Source: Thermoplasmatota archaeon (GTDB lineage Archaea; Thermoplasmatota; Penumbrarchaeia; Penumbrarchaeales; Penumbrarchaeaceae). Taken from it: DNA of 6,960 nt. This document shows, piece by piece, positions 6,830-6,960 of this stretch (the first letter of the stretch is position 1; each line of letters opens with the position of its first letter). Location of the stretch: assembly GCA_030595585.1 (NCBI GenBank), contig JAUVCY010000093.1:1-6960 (forward strand). Reading direction: 5' to 3'. The translations under genes and the position numbers were made by a program. The notes beneath the pieces were generated by a model. The model had not been told where the DNA came from and made no database searches. It saw nothing but the letters and a program-made list of their open reading frames with translations.

Positions 6830-6858
6830 TGACGCTCAGATGTACTGGCGGCCCTTCC

Positions 6859-6960
6859 TCACAGCTTCATGGAATAACATTGTTCAATGAGCGTGTGTCC
6901 CCATTTGATCTCCTCCCTCTTCCATTCCAGCTCAAATCCTGCAGATATGTACAATTTGCC
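6859..6960 (-). CDS. C-terminal end of a probable GNAT-family N-acetyltransferase (5' part beyond right edge)
   Basis: The last 33 codons of a minus-strand gene end in TGA at 6861-6859; the rest lies to the right of the window. The fragment opens with GKLYISAGFELEWKREE. The pattern LYxxAGFxLE is typical of the last beta-strand region of GNAT acetyltransferases, where a Tyr contacts acetyl-CoA and a Gly-Phe pair follows. The end, WGHTLIEQCYSMKL, fits a short C-terminal strand. The substrate cannot be inferred. It lies 62 bases upstream of the giant surface-protein gene on the same strand, but that gene has its own TATA box. The family call is tentative because only the tail is visible. Confidence 0.55.
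   Translation of the reverse strand, partial: GKLYISAGFELEWKREEIKWGHTLIEQCYSMKL

Noticed and set aside
6797..6858. Possible small RNA or tRNA in the spacer upstream of the surface-protein gene
   Set aside because: The 62-base spacer is too short for a tRNA, shows no cloverleaf or strong hairpin by eye, and is explained by a TATA box.

Overview
The window looks archaeal, most likely a Thermoplasmatota-like lineage. This is inferred from style, not from a marker gene. TATA-type boxes lie about 26-28 bases upstream of two of the starts, which would give leaderless or nearly leaderless messages. The one clear ribosome binding site contains GGTGA. Arginine is often AGG/AGA and isoleucine often ATA. 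The largest gene encodes a secreted, C-terminally membrane-anchored protein built from CARDB, cadherin-like and PKD-type modules, an architecture common on archaeal cell surfaces. The window holds four genes, two of them cut by its edges. I see no tRNA, rRNA, CRISPR array, insertion sequence or integrase.

Left part (1-1969). A minus-strand gene runs off the left edge. It encodes a DUF1858 + DUF438 protein that enters a hemerythrin-type (HHE) domain at the edge. A 157-base intergenic region separates it from a divergent plus-strand gene (815-1969). That gene encodes a thioredoxin-reductase-like ferredoxin:NAD(P)H reductase with its own C-terminal single-cluster [4Fe-4S] ferredoxin domain. The spacer holds a promoter for each gene and, between them, a 10-base palindrome and several short direct repeats. 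The pair therefore looks like a divergently transcribed, possibly co-regulated redox unit.

Right part (1976-6960). About 70 percent of the window is one minus-strand gene for a 1606-residue surface protein. In order it has a signal peptide, a malectin-like/galactose-binding beta domain, a long alpha-helical module that looks like an (alpha/alpha)-toroid carbohydrate-active domain, a beta-rich segment, a CARDB domain, three cadherin-/Ig-like domains, a PKD-like domain, one membrane helix and a glutamate-rich cytoplasmic tail. It probably binds or processes polysaccharide outside the cell; the chemistry is unknown. Its stop lies 6 bases from the stop of the convergent reductase gene. Upstream of it, on the same strand, is the last 33 codons of what looks like a GNAT acetyltransferase.

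The most novel content is the helical module of the giant protein. After that come the ferredoxin-fused reductase paired with the DUF438/hemerythrin gene, and the repeat-bearing promoter region they share.
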